Shown: positions 11,807 through 23,661, numbered from the stretch's first letter. The stretch: DNA of 64,000 nucleotides from Sipunculus nudus (GCA_026874595.1 CM049314.1:64950800-65014799), one strand, 5' to 3'. Numbers and translations are program-made. The notes: a model not told the origin generated them from the sequence alone.

Positions 11807-12329
11807 TTCTATTCCAGTTTCGGACTCCGTGGTAGGGCAATTTTACGTTTCTTCTCATATCTTGGCCAAACCAGGTCCGGTAACACCAACACCTACGGTC
11901 TCTTGGTGTGTAACCGTACCTATTGCTTGGTCAAAACACCGAGGAACTAGCAAATGGTGCACACGTTTGAGAGTGAAAATCGGCCGTTGGCATGGCGTTC
12001 CCATTTAGTCTGCAGAGCATGCAAAATTAAATGATAATATTTAGTTTGCATCTCTCAATTTTGCAAGTATTCAACATACATTACGAAAAGGGATGCTTAA
12101 AACCGAAGTAAATTTATTTGTTTTGAAGGACGGATTGATTAATGCGTGTGTCAGCGTATGCGAATCTCCATTGAAAACCACTTAATCTGCCATAGTTGCA
12201 AGAGCTGCATATCCTGCAACCATGTGCGGCCTTCCTACGCACAAGTTGTTTAATCCACTTTTTCAACTCCTAACACGACAGAAAGAAACGAAGGGGGTAT
12301 TTTAGATTATAGGCGCAAGGAGTAAGGGA

Positions 12330-12765
12330 GTCCAGCGGTCAGTTGCTGATCTGTAGGTGTAAACATGCACACCGGTTTTCCCCATGCTTAACAATCGCTG
12401 ATCAGTAGTTGTAAAAATACACCGGCGTGTTCCCATGTGTAACAGTTGTTGATCTGTGGGTTAAAAAATACTAGTGTGTCCCCATGATTAACAGTTGCTG
12501 ATCTGTTGGCGTAAAAATACACTGGCGCATCCCCATGGTTAACGGTTGCTGATCTGTCGGTGCAAAAATACACCGATGTGGCCCCATAATTAACAGTTAC
12601 TGATCTGTAGATGTAAAAATGTAACGGTGTATCCCCATGATTAACAGTTGTTGATTTGAAGGTTTAAGAATACATCAATGTGGCCCCATGATTAACAGTT
12701 GCTGATCTTTAGGTGTAAATGAAATACATTGATGTGTCCCCATGATAAACACCTGTGGCGTGCAC
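12330..12765. repeat. 51-bp minisatellite, about 8 copies
   Basis: The phrase TTAACAGTTGCTGATCTGT recurs at 49-52 bp spacing (anchors near 12345, 12397, 12448, 12497, 12548, 12599, 12650, 12701), each followed by a variable GTAAAAATACAC and a CCCCATG. The reverse-strand frames across it are repeat products, not genes. Confidence 0.9.
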
Positions 12766-12769
12766 CGTA

Positions 12770-14470
12770 TTTCATACCTGATAAGCACAGCCGAAAATAT
12801 ATCGAGCAGATATTTAGTTGACAGTGTACAACTCTAAGGAAAAGTGCATTCATCCAGCGATTTAATAATATAAGTATCTTTACTTTTTGTACAAGCCAAT
12901 TCCCTGGCACTTCAGCTTATTCTCAATTTACAGGAAAAGGTGACATTCTCACGTTTTACATCAGATCGAGTCGGGGTGCTGCTAGTTGTGCATCAACAAA
13001 AAAACTTGTTAACATATTATGATGTTCTATCATTACAATAATCTTGGCTGATCCACACCATGATTGTGATCGACTGAGCAGCTTCAATATAAACATTTGT
13101 ACTTAAACTGAATCTGTTAAAATATGTGATTTGGCTGTTAAGTGGATTATCTAGTGATTATCTACATCTGTCTTACTCATTAATAACTGTAAAGTTCATT
13201 TCTTATTTTGAATGCAGATGCTTCAGAATACACCACTTTATAAACCTGCAATATCTTAACAACGTGATACCCTTTTTAAAATGAAGTCCTATGATAACCA
13301 TAATATTGCACAGCGTTAGGTACTCTAGTTACTTGTAAACCATTAAATATAACATACCGTCAGTCTCAGGACAATCCTGAAGTTACTATAAATCACAAAA
13401 AGCCAGTGATATATTTGGAATTATGATATCAATAACCTGAATAATATCTCCATAGACAGTATTTTAACCAGTAACATCTGTGTAAACATGTTAAAATGTG
13501 TCACACATTTGAACTTTTCACCATGATTTTTGGCATAACCAGAGTGGTACCATTCAAACGTGCTCCGCAGACTTTCAGGTTTACCAGGCAAATTCCGCCT
13601 CAGTAAACCCTCTCATTTTTTTAGTTTAAATGAATATGTAACCCCGTATCATGTCAGGTAGCCATTCAAACTGACGCATAATAAACCTGTTCAGAGGGGA
13701 CACTTTGCTCTTATGTCTTAGGGGATGTAAGGCTCGAATGCTTGAATCCTATTGGCGGTAAGAGTTTCCTGATCAGGACACAATTTCACGGAAGACGATC
13801 CATCTTACATGGAGTATCATCAAAACACGTATAATTTGCCCCGACAATGGGTTAAGGGAGTTAAATGATCACACAGGATACGATGAAGACAACGACCCAT
13901 ATAAAAATATTACATTGACTGATTTAAATAAATGGACATCTTTATATCACAATTCAAATAAACACCGTATAGTATTTCTTTTGTAAATAAACAATTGCTG
14001 CCTTTAAATAGAAATTTTTTTAAACTTGAGTTGGTTCCATAAATATAAAATGCACAGAGAAGCAATTATTATTCTTCCCCAGAGTAATTCGTTCATGTCA
14101 CATGTATTGGAGATAAACTATAATGATATGAGTTTCTTTGTATAACAGTATACAAGTCATTATTTGGGGACGTGGGGAGTTAGGAAGGGGACTTTTGTTT
14201 GGTTCCCGAGTGTAAAACTATGGACGTGGATTTTATTTCTCTATCCGTGCTTGCGCTAGAACTTCAATACGGTTGGTAATAATATTAAGAGGTAGACTAC
14301 CACTTTCTATTCATTTTAGGTGCCCATCTACCCACATTTTGAAAAAAAAGAATATATTGGATTCCTCGACTTCTGTGTAGATAGGAATTAAGGCTAATTC
14401 TTGTTATAGAAAGTTCGTGCAACATGTTTCTAAACACAGCATTAAAAGCATGACAAACATGTAATCTAAG
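12770..14470. other. Inferred intron/intergenic DNA, nothing recognised
   Basis: No coding-like frame, no clear repeat. It includes ordinary AT-rich sequence with scattered short direct repeats. Confidence 0.45.
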
Positions 14471-14475
14471 GTGGA

Positions 14476-14700
14476 AGGGTGCATATATGCGGAGGTAAAA
14501 TGCTCACTTGCTGCAAAACGACATTTGAAAAGCTCTTGCTTGTCTGACCTGTTGAAGTTGTTTTGAATATTTTGGCGGGCCCCTACATATTTTAAGCACG
14601 TCGATATGAAACATAAAAACAAGAGTCTGTGTTTGGTGACATCCACGTTTTCTGGCTTTTTAAGAAAGCTCCAGGGGATTATCTTTAGTTTAAAAAGGGC
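14476..14700. other. Conserved block also present at 41.97 and 48.29 kb
   Basis: A ~215-bp stretch beginning ATGCGGAGGTA aligns by eye to 41965-42190 and 48287-48511, sharing GCAAAACG, AAAGCTCT, GGCGGGCCCCTA and CATCCACGTTT. On the reverse strand it is an open 80-codon frame starting at 14646 with a hydrophobic N-terminus. The other copies give a similar peptide but carry a TAA. It may be a small decayed gene, a repeat, or part of a receptor 5' region. Function unknown. Confidence 0.4.
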
Positions 14701-15369
14701 AGATAGGTGTTAAGGCTCCTTTTACTTTACCTCACGTTTAAGGGCAAGGCCAAACTTATAATGGTTCATTTATCAAATAAATTCATTATCACTCAGGATG
14801 ATTTCATTTGGAATCATAGGTAATACAATTTAAACTCATGCATTAATGTACCTGATTGTATGCGTTGGAGTTACTGGCTCCAGTCTTGTTTAAAAACCTG
14901 AAGGATTTGAAGTTACTCTAAAGCTTTAGGATGTGACATCGTATTGCACGTCATTGTACAAATATATACAGATATAATCTTGGCTTATGGGGATATACGC
15001 AGCAAATATACATGAAAGGCAGATCCTTAATCAGACCATTTTATATTTCATAAAGGAATGGTCTTTATGTCCTAAGTAACATCTATTTATTTTACAATGT
15101 TAGTGTTTACTTTTCTATAAAAAATATAAAGTCAAGTGACCTTATTGAAGCTACCTCAAATAAGCTCAATGAGAATTATCACATTTTTGTCTTAAGAGCT
15201 TGCTTAAGGGAATGTAGTTATACTTCATTGAATTGACTTTATTAATGACTTTTTCCCTACATGCATTTTTTGCTCCATGTTAAGCCTGACTGAGAAATCT
15301 ACTCATTCTCGCATTAGCTATAAAGTGTTTCTCGTTTCAGAAACCTGGACATTTCGTTGGGAATTTGGA

Positions 15370-16431
15370 ATGGAGAATCTCACATCGACTATGGCAGCTG
15401 TTTCAAACAACATTTCTCTCAAAGATCTCATCACAACTGTTTCTACGTTACCAGATAATCAGAACATAAGTAGAATTTTACCAACAGTAAGGTCAAACTT
15501 TACAACCTCTGGTTCAACATACTCGATTGATTTGTTCCTTTACTATGGACTCTACATTATTATTACACTTTGTACACTGGGTAATATTCTCGCAGCGGCA
15601 GTAATATTTTACTCAGAACGCATGCGCAGGAGCGAACATGGCTTATTTCTTATTATATTGTCATTCTTAGACACGATTGTTCTTGTAACAAGAAAAATGG
15701 CAGACACAATAGGTACAGAAATCCCTGCATCGCCCATTACTTGTCAGATTGTTTATCATTTAATGTACGTCGGAAAGTGTGGCGCGACATTCATTATTCT
15801 CGCCATCAGCATACACAGATTCCTTGTGGTGGTGTATCCTTTGAAGACACGCAGGCGTTCAAGTTTTACAAAAGCTGCTATAACGGGGGCTGTTATTATC
15901 ATTTGCTCATTTGCTGTCAGCTCATATGCACTCGTTGTCGTCACGGCAAGTGGCGACGTCTGTTCTTTTCAACCTGGAATGAGAACCATATTTTCGTTCT
16001 GCATAATAGTTGTTCAAGTGATCATTGGTGATATTATATGCGGAACAATTATCATAGTACTTTCGATTATTACAGTTGTTAGTTTAAGGAAATCAAGGAA
16101 CAATCTGTTTGAGGGAAATTCATCTGAGGCAATGAAGGAAAGAAAGAAGGACGAAAACCATGTAACCGGATTGCTATTAACACTGTGTATGTCTTATGTA
16201 TTACTCCGAATACCTTACACGATTACATATATTTTAATTACATTATATTTAGAAAACTTTATTAGTTTTACTCTCAATGCTTTTAATACATTGGCGTTTG
16301 CCTCATTTGTTTCTGGACTAATTGCTCTTATGAACCATGCAGTGAACTTTATACTTTACTGTATTAGCAGTACAAGTTTTAGGAAAGAATTTGTGAATTT
16401 GTTTAAGTGTAGGCCCTCTGCAGCTTACTAA
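15370..16431 (+). CDS. Class A G-protein-coupled receptor, subfamily II, intact (receptor 2)
   Basis: An intact 353-residue seven-helix receptor. The frame is open from an ATG at 15277, but I choose 15370: a 3' acceptor (CTCGTTTCAG, AG at 15339-15340) lies between them, and MENLT matches the starts of the 33.4, 27.0 and 52.3 kb relatives. The extracellular tail (about 53 residues) has sequons at N3, N14, N32 and N43. TM1 has GN at 71-72, TM2 D101, and the ECL cysteines are C125 and C198. TM3 ends in H149-R-F then LVVVYPLK in place of DRY. TM6 has R280-I-P282-Y with no tryptophan, and TM7 has N322-H-x-x-N with ILYC at 328-331. ICL3 is short and basic (LRKSRNNLFEGN). An AATAAA lies about 350 bp downstream, near 16784. 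This is the only intact subfamily II member in the window; the ligand is unknown. Confidence 0.9.
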   Translation: MENLTSTMAAVSNNISLKDLITTVSTLPDNQNISRILPTVRSNFTTSGSTYSIDLFLYYGLYIIITLCTLGNILAAAVIFYSERMRRSEHGLFLIILSFLDTIVLVTRKMADTIGTEIPASPITCQIVYHLMYVGKCGATFIILAISIHRFLVVVYPLKTRRRSSFTKAAITGAVIIICSFAVSSYALVVVTASGDVCSFQPGMRTIFSFCIIVVQVIIGDIICGTIIIVLSIITVVSLRKSRNNLFEGNSSEAMKERKKDENHVTGLLLTLCMSYVLLRIPYTITYILITLYLENFISFTLNAFNTLAFASFVSGLIALMNHAVNFILYCISSTSFRKEFVNLFKCRPSAAY

Positions 16432-16639
16432 ATAGATAAATTAATTTTAAAATGTTTTTGGGGTCTTAACTAAATATCATCATCAAATTGAATAATTTCG
16501 GGTGTTTGACCACATGCCCATCCTTGGATCTGTACAAAGAAGTGTTTATTCTTAATGAAACCAACAGGATCATCTCGTACATTGCACTGACATAATGTAA
16601 GAGTTGAACATTTATATAATCAAATGAACCTTGCACATT

Positions 16640-17195
16640 AAGTTTTTTGTACATTTCTATGATAAAATATATATTGCACATTATCAAACGGTTGATGCTC
16701 ACATTCTTACATACAATGTACTTTTGTTGTACCAAGTTTTGTTGTACCAAGGAGATTTAATAATATTGTCCTATGTAGTGTGGAATAAAACATACTCTGC
16801 ACAATGTCAACAAGTTGTTGTACTTACACAAACTTATAATGTATACTGGGTTGTTGCGACTATCTTATGACATATTCAGGAAAACTGTCTTGGAATAAAT
16901 CCCTATGTATAAGGGTTCAAAGATTATTGTATATTTCCATGATAAAATATATACTGCACATTATCAAACGGTTGAAGTACACATTCTAACATACAATGCA
17001 CTTTTGTTGTACCAAGTTTTGTTGTACCAAAGAGATTTAATAATATTGTCCTGTGTTGTTTGGAATAAAACATACTCTGCATATTGTCTACGAGTTGTTG
17101 TACTTACATAATCTTATAATGTATACTGGGTTGTTGCACCTGGCATATTCAGAAAACTGTCTTGTAATAGATCTCTATGTATAAGGGAGTGAAGT
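16640..17195. repeat. 280-bp direct tandem repeat, two copies
   Basis: GATAAAATATATATTGCACATTATCAAACGG at 16661 recurs at 16941, and the match runs the full ~280 bp. The internal phrase CACATTATCAAAC[AG]GTTGATG is shared with the 21-bp minisatellite at 29.2-29.4 kb. Confidence 0.85.
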
Positions 17196-17199
17196 AATA

Positions 17200-18289
17200 A
17201 ATCGAAGTAAATATTACTGTTGTTTTATGTTATTAGCATACTATTTTAATGTGTGGAACGTTAATCCTGAAAATCACAGGGAAAGTTGAATAGGAAACGT
17301 CCTTCGGCACCACCTGGCTATGTTCCTGTGTAATGCAGTTTCTTGCCGAATCGTAGTTACAAACAACCAACCGAATAACCATTTAATAACAGTAGAAACA
17401 CGGGCTTTGGGTGTAAAGGAGTTTATTGCTGTAATAAATATACAAACTGCAAGGAAAAAAGACGCAATGAATTACATTACTGGTAGTCGCATTATTAAAA
17501 CTAATATATATATATTTATATAAACATATATATGTAATAAACAGATATAATAAAAGATGTTAACAACGTACGTTGATTATTGTTATGATACTGTTATGTA
17601 CTCCTTCAGTACAAGGATGACAGCCATACCAAAGACCTCGTTCTCCTCATAATATTATTACCGAAAACTACATTAATTGACACTGAACTTAACTAAGCTA
17701 AAAAAGTAAGCTACCAAAACGCGATACTCCATTACAACTCCAGGATCACCAAGATTGCGCCAAAATCAACTACGCAATATAGCAAGTCAGCAACAGATAA
17801 TTAGTTCTTTCATAATAAAAAAAAAATCTTTGATTCCGAAAGACGGAATCCCAAAACTTCACATTTGTATTACACAGCTACCCATGCCTGACCAAAACGT
17901 TTTTACAAAAGTGTCTATGTCTGCATTCAACTGTTTGGAATACAATCATTCAGTTTTACAGAAAGAACATAAAAAAACTTTCATAATATCAAAAGTCTTC
18001 ATATGTTTATTTTGGGTTTTTTATATGATGGCATATGTGGCTATTAAGAAATGTACAAAGGAAATAAAAGCCAGTATAAAAAACAAGGTATTATCGTTTC
18101 TATTTTTCAGAAGAAAGATATACGGTATGGACGGATGACAGAAAGACTGAAACAATGCAAGAGGCAAAAAAATATCTTTCATGATATTGCCTGTTTAACT
18201 TGGATCTCAAGCTTACATTTACTGAAAAAATGGAATTGCCTATTCTTTTGTCTTAGAGTTAACTCCATCTTGTGTGATTTATCATCTTT
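17200..18289. other. Intergenic DNA, nothing recognised
   Basis: A lysine- and isoleucine-rich 127-codon frame at 17755-18138 has no domain or relative I recognise and reflects AT bias. No repeat of note beyond short TA runs near 17500-17530. Confidence 0.45.
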
Positions 18290-19136
18290 TTACTTATTCA
18301 CCTGAGCAGTTATTATATTTCCCGGCAATTTACATAGAATCATATTGAGAAAATCTGCTCTGTAATCTGGGCCGCTTATTTTTCTTCGCTGCAAAGCGGC
18401 GTTGGAGGGATAAAAATCAAACAGGCTTTTCTTTGAATTCCTCAGCGGCATAACAGTGAACATTGAATTTATAGAATTGTCAAGCAAGTACCTCTAATGA
18501 TGTCACCAATCGAGGACAACAATTACCCAGATAGCAAACATAGGTCTTCGTCCCTTAACAAAATAGAAGCATCCTTCATCTTCAGTTATTGTAGCGAGGG
18601 TACAGGAAGAGGCGACCAGAGAGAAAATCACAACTATTGCTGATTTGATCGTTGCATTCTTAAATTTAGTAACGGACTTCGATATTGAAGGATACACTAT
18701 GACCAAAAACCTGCTACCTCTGATATACAACAACAATCTAACTGGCTCGACATTAACGTGCATGCATTAAGAAATATTTAATTAACTGACAGAGCGCTTG
18801 AAATGCTGAGATACCGCCAGGCATTTATTTTCTTGTTATCAAATCGAGGCTGTCAAAATAGCCAACACAATCAGAAGATGCAATGGGTACTTTTGCGCGT
18901 GCGGGTTGAAAACTAAATTACGGCCACCGACAGGACGTTCCCTCCGATTCCCGCCACCGTGACAACATTAACTAAGTAGCTGCTGAATAGTTGTTCTGCC
19001 GTGCCCAACCCAGTATAAGAAGGCTCGTCTGTTAATAGAATTGCTGACAATGCTAGAGGTGCCCACTTGTTGTCCCCACCTGACTGAGAAGACGGTTTGT
19101 GGAGGAGATGTTGATGTATTTGGTATCATTTTCCAT
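18290..19136 (-). pseudogene. Decayed class A GPCR, subfamily I
   Basis: Reverse-strand sequence matches receptor 1 (1867-2946) from its start codon (ATG at 19136, MEN then the TKYINISS phrase) to its stop (TAA at 18292-18290, VNK ending). Recognisable pieces are the TM1-TM2 region, TM3 with SRFLVIVYP (18503-18763 frame), the ECL2 TEDE motif, the ICL3 basic segment, and the FRADFLNMILCK-type tail. TM6-TM7 are missing: ICL3 sequence runs straight into the tail near 18370-18385, a loss of roughly 210 bp relative to receptor 1. Several frameshifts separate the rest. No leader exon was recognised for it. Clearly non-functional. Confidence 0.85.
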
Positions 19137-19160
19137 TGCAAATTGCGCCTCAACGGGAAG

Positions 19161-19161
<1 letters not shown>

Positions 19162-19259
<98 letters not shown>
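19162..19259. repeat. (TA)n(GA)n compound microsatellite
   Basis: TA run followed by about 25 GA units with CAGA interruptions, directly 5' of the receptor pseudogene on the reverse strand. Confidence 0.9.
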
Positions 19260-19302
19260 TGGAAAGGGTATACACAGAAAAGTGGTTCACAACTATTCAT
19301 AC

Positions 19303-19304
19303 AG

Positions 19305-19354
<50 letters not shown>
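19303..19354. repeat. (TA)n microsatellite joined to a retroelement-like tail
   Basis: About 25 TA units abutting the element at 19355. Confidence 0.9.
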
Positions 19355-19357
<3 letters not shown>

Positions 19358-19489
19358 ATAAGTGGTATAGCCGTATTAGTCTGTAGTAGAAGCAAAAGTT
19401 AAGATAAACAGTGACGCCTTTTAGATAGACTAACCAGTTTATTAACACATTAGTCTTTCTTAAAGGCGTCACTGTTTATCTAAGCTTTC
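19355..19489 (-). mobile_element. Penelope-like element terminal fragment with inverted repeat
   Basis: Reading the reverse strand: ACGAAAGCTTAGATAAACAG..., GACTAA..., AAACTGGTTAGTCT..., and an end CAGACTAATACGGCTATACC. This order (CGAAAGCTTA, GGTTAGTCT, ACAGACTAA[TC]ACGGCT) matches a widespread animal repeat tail that I associate with Penelope-like retroelements and their hammerhead motifs; that link is from memory. An inverted repeat is present: AACAGTGACGCCTTT near 19405-19420 pairs with AAAGGCGTCACTGTT near 19465-19480. Both ends stop at (TA)n. Confidence 0.5.
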
Positions 19490-19490
19490 G

Positions 19491-19546
<56 letters not shown>
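19490..19546. repeat. (TA)n microsatellite
   Basis: About 27 TA units on the other side of the retroelement-like fragment, followed by TAGG tetranucleotides. Confidence 0.9.
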
Positions 19547-19548
<2 letters not shown>

Positions 19549-19559
19549 GTAGGTAGGTA

Positions 19560-21350
19560 GGTAAAATCTATACCTGTGAACACTTACCGACACATTGTAA
19601 GAAATATTGATATGTATATATACCTGTATATATGTTTATACAAGATAAAATACCTATTCACATTAACAGAATTAGGTCAAGTATGTAAAAATATACATAA
19701 ATTATGTATACATACACGGTATTATACATCAGACTTTCGTTTGAAAATATTAACAACATTAAACCTGCTGATGAAAACATTACTCCATGCCTCCCTTTTT
19801 AAAAATGTTAAACAATAACAAAAAATCAAATTTGAAAAATTTGCCGTAAAAGCCGTAAATTGGAATTAAACTGAATCTCTAATAAGAATTTTTAAATAAT
19901 GTCACGTGATATATGATTGATAAAATGATTTTAATAAAACCAAATATTATAATATTAAGATATATTTCAACATTATTACAACAGATAATTCTTCAGGAGT
20001 ATAAACTTTTTAAATGTCTATAAAATATTTTTAAATGAACGGTTACAAAAATATACATAAATATTTAGGTTTAAAATGCTTTTTTTTCTTATAAATGGAA
20101 ATATTTTGGTTAATACCAATAATAATAGGTTCTGAAAACTGGTAGAGAATCTGTTGAACCCTTTATAATTCCGAGAGAGATATCTCACATAATGTCATTT
20201 AACTCAATAAATGAGACAAACTGCCGACAAAAAAAGTAGGAAACACAGAAAACCTGTTACATCGCAATTGTCTAAGAGAGAAACTTATGTTCTAAATGTG
20301 GAGCATACATTTACCAATCATGCTTCCAAAGAACAGGTTTAACATGTCGCATAGTCTGAGAACCGATCTAGTTTCATTTGTCTTATTTTTCAAGGGTATC
20401 CTGATGAGCACGTTTTATAAAGATTGCGGGGAATTTACGTCAGAATTCGAACTATAACAGAAATAGTTGCCATCTTAATAAAGAAGAAATCATGGAAATA
20501 TATTTTAATGGAAAACACATGTGCTGTTTGATGATATTGCCGGTGGCATATTGACAGATAAATGGTAACAGGCAGATTGAACAATGTTACCTCTCTCTCT
20601 CTCTCTCTCTGTATATGCGTGTGCCCTGGTTCATCAGCGTCGTACCAAAATATTTCATATCCATATAGTCCTACCCATGGTTTTAAAGGCTGAAACATTC
20701 ATACCACTAAGGGGAGTGGTTGTATCTTGTATCACATCTTTTGAAGTTCCATTTTGTAACTTTTGTAACAAGATTTTCTATTGCTGAATTTTGACCAGTA
20801 AAGACACTATGACTGACTTTTTGATTCATCACATTTTCATTGCTGTTCCAAATCTTTATTCGATAACTCTGACTATCTGTGCATTTCCTTAAAAGATATA
20901 ATTATTTTTCATCTTAAAAACATATGCTAATACTGAATCTACTGTAAACGAGATATATCAAAGTTGCGTCCAACGTACAACGACCATTTATATTGTTTTC
21001 AAATAAAGGTAATACAAGGAAAGCCAAGATTATTAGCTTATACATTTCACATTTAAAGTATATTTTTCTGAACTAAAAACAAAATTAGATACTCGCTTAA
21101 TGTGGTAATGAGCATTTTACTTTGTTTACTTCTTATTTGATTAAAATTATGTTCTGCATATTAATTTCATTAATGAAACTTGAATTCTAATAATTGTATA
21201 AAATAAAAATAGAGGTAAAATGGTGCTCTGCAGATGTACATACTTAGATTAAGAATAAGATAAGAGAGAATAAAAAGTGTAGGCGGTTACCTCAACCAAA
21301 AATGAATAAAAAACAAAGGTAAAGTATGAGTAAAAATAATAGGCTGTGGT
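19560..21350. other. Intergenic DNA, nothing recognised
   Basis: AT-rich. Holds a short (CT)n at about 20588-20611. The short frames here have no domain. Confidence 0.45.
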
Positions 21351-21354
21351 TTTG

Positions 21355-21936
21355 AAAAGTCTGAAGATATTTGATCAAAAGTGAGCTAAAACATGATTGA
21401 TTCAATACTTATATTAGATCTTCTGATAATAAGGAATTGATCGAGTGTTGCTTCGTTGAAAAGGGATAGAGAGGGACACCGATAGCAATTGCGTTTAAAC
21501 TGACCGCTTACATACCGCCCATGTTAACGGATGTAAATTCCTAAATGCTATGCATCAGTTGAATCAATCATAGAAGTTTACCATAATGAATTGTGGAAAA
21601 CCGGAGTATTAAACAGAATTAAACACACACACACACACAAATATATATATGTATAAAAGTCTGATGATATTTTATCAAAAGTGAGCTAAAACATGATTGA
21701 TTCAATACTTATATTAAATCTGCTGATAATAAGGAATTGGTCGAGTGTTGCTTCGTTGAAAAGGGATAGAGAGGGACACCGATAGCAATTGAGTTTAAAC
21801 TGACCGCTTACATACCGCCCATGTTAACGGATGTAAATTCCTAAATCCATTCATCAGTTGAATCAATCATAGAAGTCTACCATAATGAATTGTGGAAACC
21901 GGAGTATTAAACAGAATTAAACACACACACACACAC

Positions 21937-21938
<2 letters not shown>
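21355..21938. repeat. 300-bp direct tandem duplication
   Basis: AAAAGTCTGA[AT]GATATTT at 21355 recurs at about 21655, with near-identical sequence throughout and both units ending in (AC)n(TA)n. Unit 2 is slightly diverged (for example TTCTGATAAT versus TGCTGATAAT). Confidence 0.9.
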
Positions 21939-21990
<52 letters not shown>

Positions 21991-22028
21991 AGAGAGTTGG
22001 AAAGAGAGAGAGAGAGAGAGAGAGAGAT
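21939..22028. repeat. (TA)n-(GA)n compound microsatellite
   Basis: TA run, then a short unique link and about 16 GA units. Confidence 0.85.
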
Positions 22029-22084
22029 CATTATCCCATGATAAACGAGAAACAGCTGTTGAACATGGCGTGTACAGTTGGATA

Positions 22085-22240
22085 TTAGTGTTCAGGACAG
22101 CAAGGTTACACAAATGATTCGTGGATTAAACTCATAATTTATACCAGTATTGAACTGTCCATTTCCTGAATAATTTACAAGGTCATTGGAATAGCGTTGC
22201 AGGTTGAAATCAGAGCAAAATACGCTACATTTTATTACAA
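22085..22240. other. Block homologous to promoter-upstream DNA at 24.08-24.19 kb
   Basis: CAGGACAGCAAGG...CATAATTTATACCAGTATTGAACTGTC...CTGAATAATT here matches CAGGACATAAAGA...CATTATTCATAACCGGTATAGAACTGTC...TTGAATAATT at about 24061-24160. In the latter place the block lies just upstream of a receptor TATA box, so this may be a stranded promoter-proximal relic. No TATAAATG follows here. Confidence 0.35.
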
Positions 22241-22244
22241 GATC

Positions 22245-23385
22245 TACCAATCACGCCTTTGTGGCAATCAAAGCAGTAATGTTTTAGTTGGCTTCCTCCG
22301 AGATGTTATCTAGTTCAGAAACTTCTAGTGAAATGTTCACTGTCTAAAAAATCCCTTTCACAAGCATGCGCACTGCACCTAAAGGGCGTCTGTTAGGTTT
22401 GAACCTTTGAGCCATCATTGTGGGTATGTTAATTGAAAGTAACTTCATGCCATAGCCATAAATAGGAACACCACTTCTAAAGATAAGACAGGTTACCATC
22501 ATTTTTATTATATAGTATAGTTATTAGTCTCTTACCTATACGTGTATAAAATGCACCCGAACTGTTAGTACCAAAAGATACCACTAGGGTAGTGAAAAAG
22601 GTGTAAGCTCCTGTGAAAATTAGCATCCATGGCTTAATCCCTCAATCTAAAATCAAACTAAAAGTCGTTTCACATGTATTATTGACGCCATAAATACAGT
22701 ATAAATCTGATCCAGAGTTCTTTCTGATCTTATATGTATTCGTGAAATTCAATTTCAATTTCGTCATATGTATTAATATGTTTTAATTTAATCTTTTTAA
22801 AAGGCACCAGATGTTAAGCAGTCAATAACAGCTAAAAACTGTTAAACAAATTAATATTAAATAACCCGACAGTCTCTCAAACTGTTTTCCCTGATTAATG
22901 TTTCCTTCATTTTCTGGATCAGTTAAAATGCAATTAAAAAGTCTCTATGTCCGTCGGTCTGTCAATCGGTCTAGGTGTCTTTCTGCCTTTTTCTTCTGTT
23001 GTTCTCAACCAGTGCCACACCAAAAGAAATGTTCTGAATCTAACATATAGTGATAATATTGTTTCGGTAATTGTCAATAACGGATTCCCTGAACTAGCAG
23101 GAAATATTTATTATATCGCAATAACCTTTCTTGACGTAATTTACTTGTTTTTGTCGTTATATATATTTTCTTACCAAACTACGGAGGGTCCTAGTGTTTG
23201 AAAAGAGAATCTTAATTTTCCATCCCTAGGTATTATGGATTATGGGTGTTCCAACTAAGTAATAAATCACAACATATGATATTACAACTAAACCTTCCAT
23301 ATACACAATATTACGGCCTGGGGGCAGTATCCCGTATTAATACACAATATAACCCTTTCAATATTACTGTTTCGGGTTCATATTG
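22245..23385. other. Intergenic DNA, nothing recognised
   Basis: No coding frame of note; an 84-codon frame at 22947 has no recognisable feature. Confidence 0.45.
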
Positions 23386-23390
23386 TTACT

Positions 23391-23540
23391 CGGTGACATA
23401 AAAGCGGAACGAACTCTGTCGCAAGTGGGGCTTGCTTTGCTAGCTAAGCGGGTGGTACGCCGGACTTGTGCACCACCGACATGGGTTCGAAACCGGGATC
23501 GGCCTCATGTTGTCCCCTCAACAATTTGTCTTCTTAACAA
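23391..23540 (+). mobile_element. tRNA-derived SINE, copy 1
   Basis: RNA polymerase III-type promoter elements are visible: an A box TAGCTAAGCGGG at 23441-23452 and a B box GGTTCGAAACC at 23484-23494. The ~150-bp unit starts GGTGACATAAAA and ends near TTCTTAACAA, repeated 271-272 bp later. No cloverleaf with intact acceptor stem was found, so this is not a functional tRNA gene. Confidence 0.6.
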
Positions 23541-23661
23541 AATGGTGCTCGTCCGGGATGACGGTAAACTTTGTTGCCCAGGGAATAAGCTCACCAAGTG
23601 TGACTCCTGGGATAATTATTCTTGTTATGATAGCAGAACACTCTTGAGAGGGGGTATGTAA

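Noticed and set aside
12388-12573. Reverse-strand repeat-protein gene
   Set aside because: The frame is the translation of the 51-bp minisatellite; unit lengths of 49-52 bp break the frame.
15277-15369. Upstream in-frame ATG extending receptor 2 by 31 codons
   Set aside because: A strong acceptor at 15339-15340 lies inside the extension, and MENLT at 15370 matches the start of the relatives.
19041-19402. Long frames rich in Tyr-Ile and Arg-Glu
   Set aside because: Pure translations of (TA)n and (GA)n arrays; similar frames at 5906, 21907, 61343, 62753 and 63012 were dropped for the same reason.
20400-20440. Second hammerhead core (CTGATGAGCACG)
   Set aside because: No stem II closing strand followed by GAAA is found downstream; the same holds for CTGATGAGAGAAC near 37617 and 44748.
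23441-23494. Functional tRNA gene
   Set aside because: A and B boxes are present, but no complete cloverleaf or 7-bp acceptor stem could be drawn, and a second diverged copy nearby fits a SINE.
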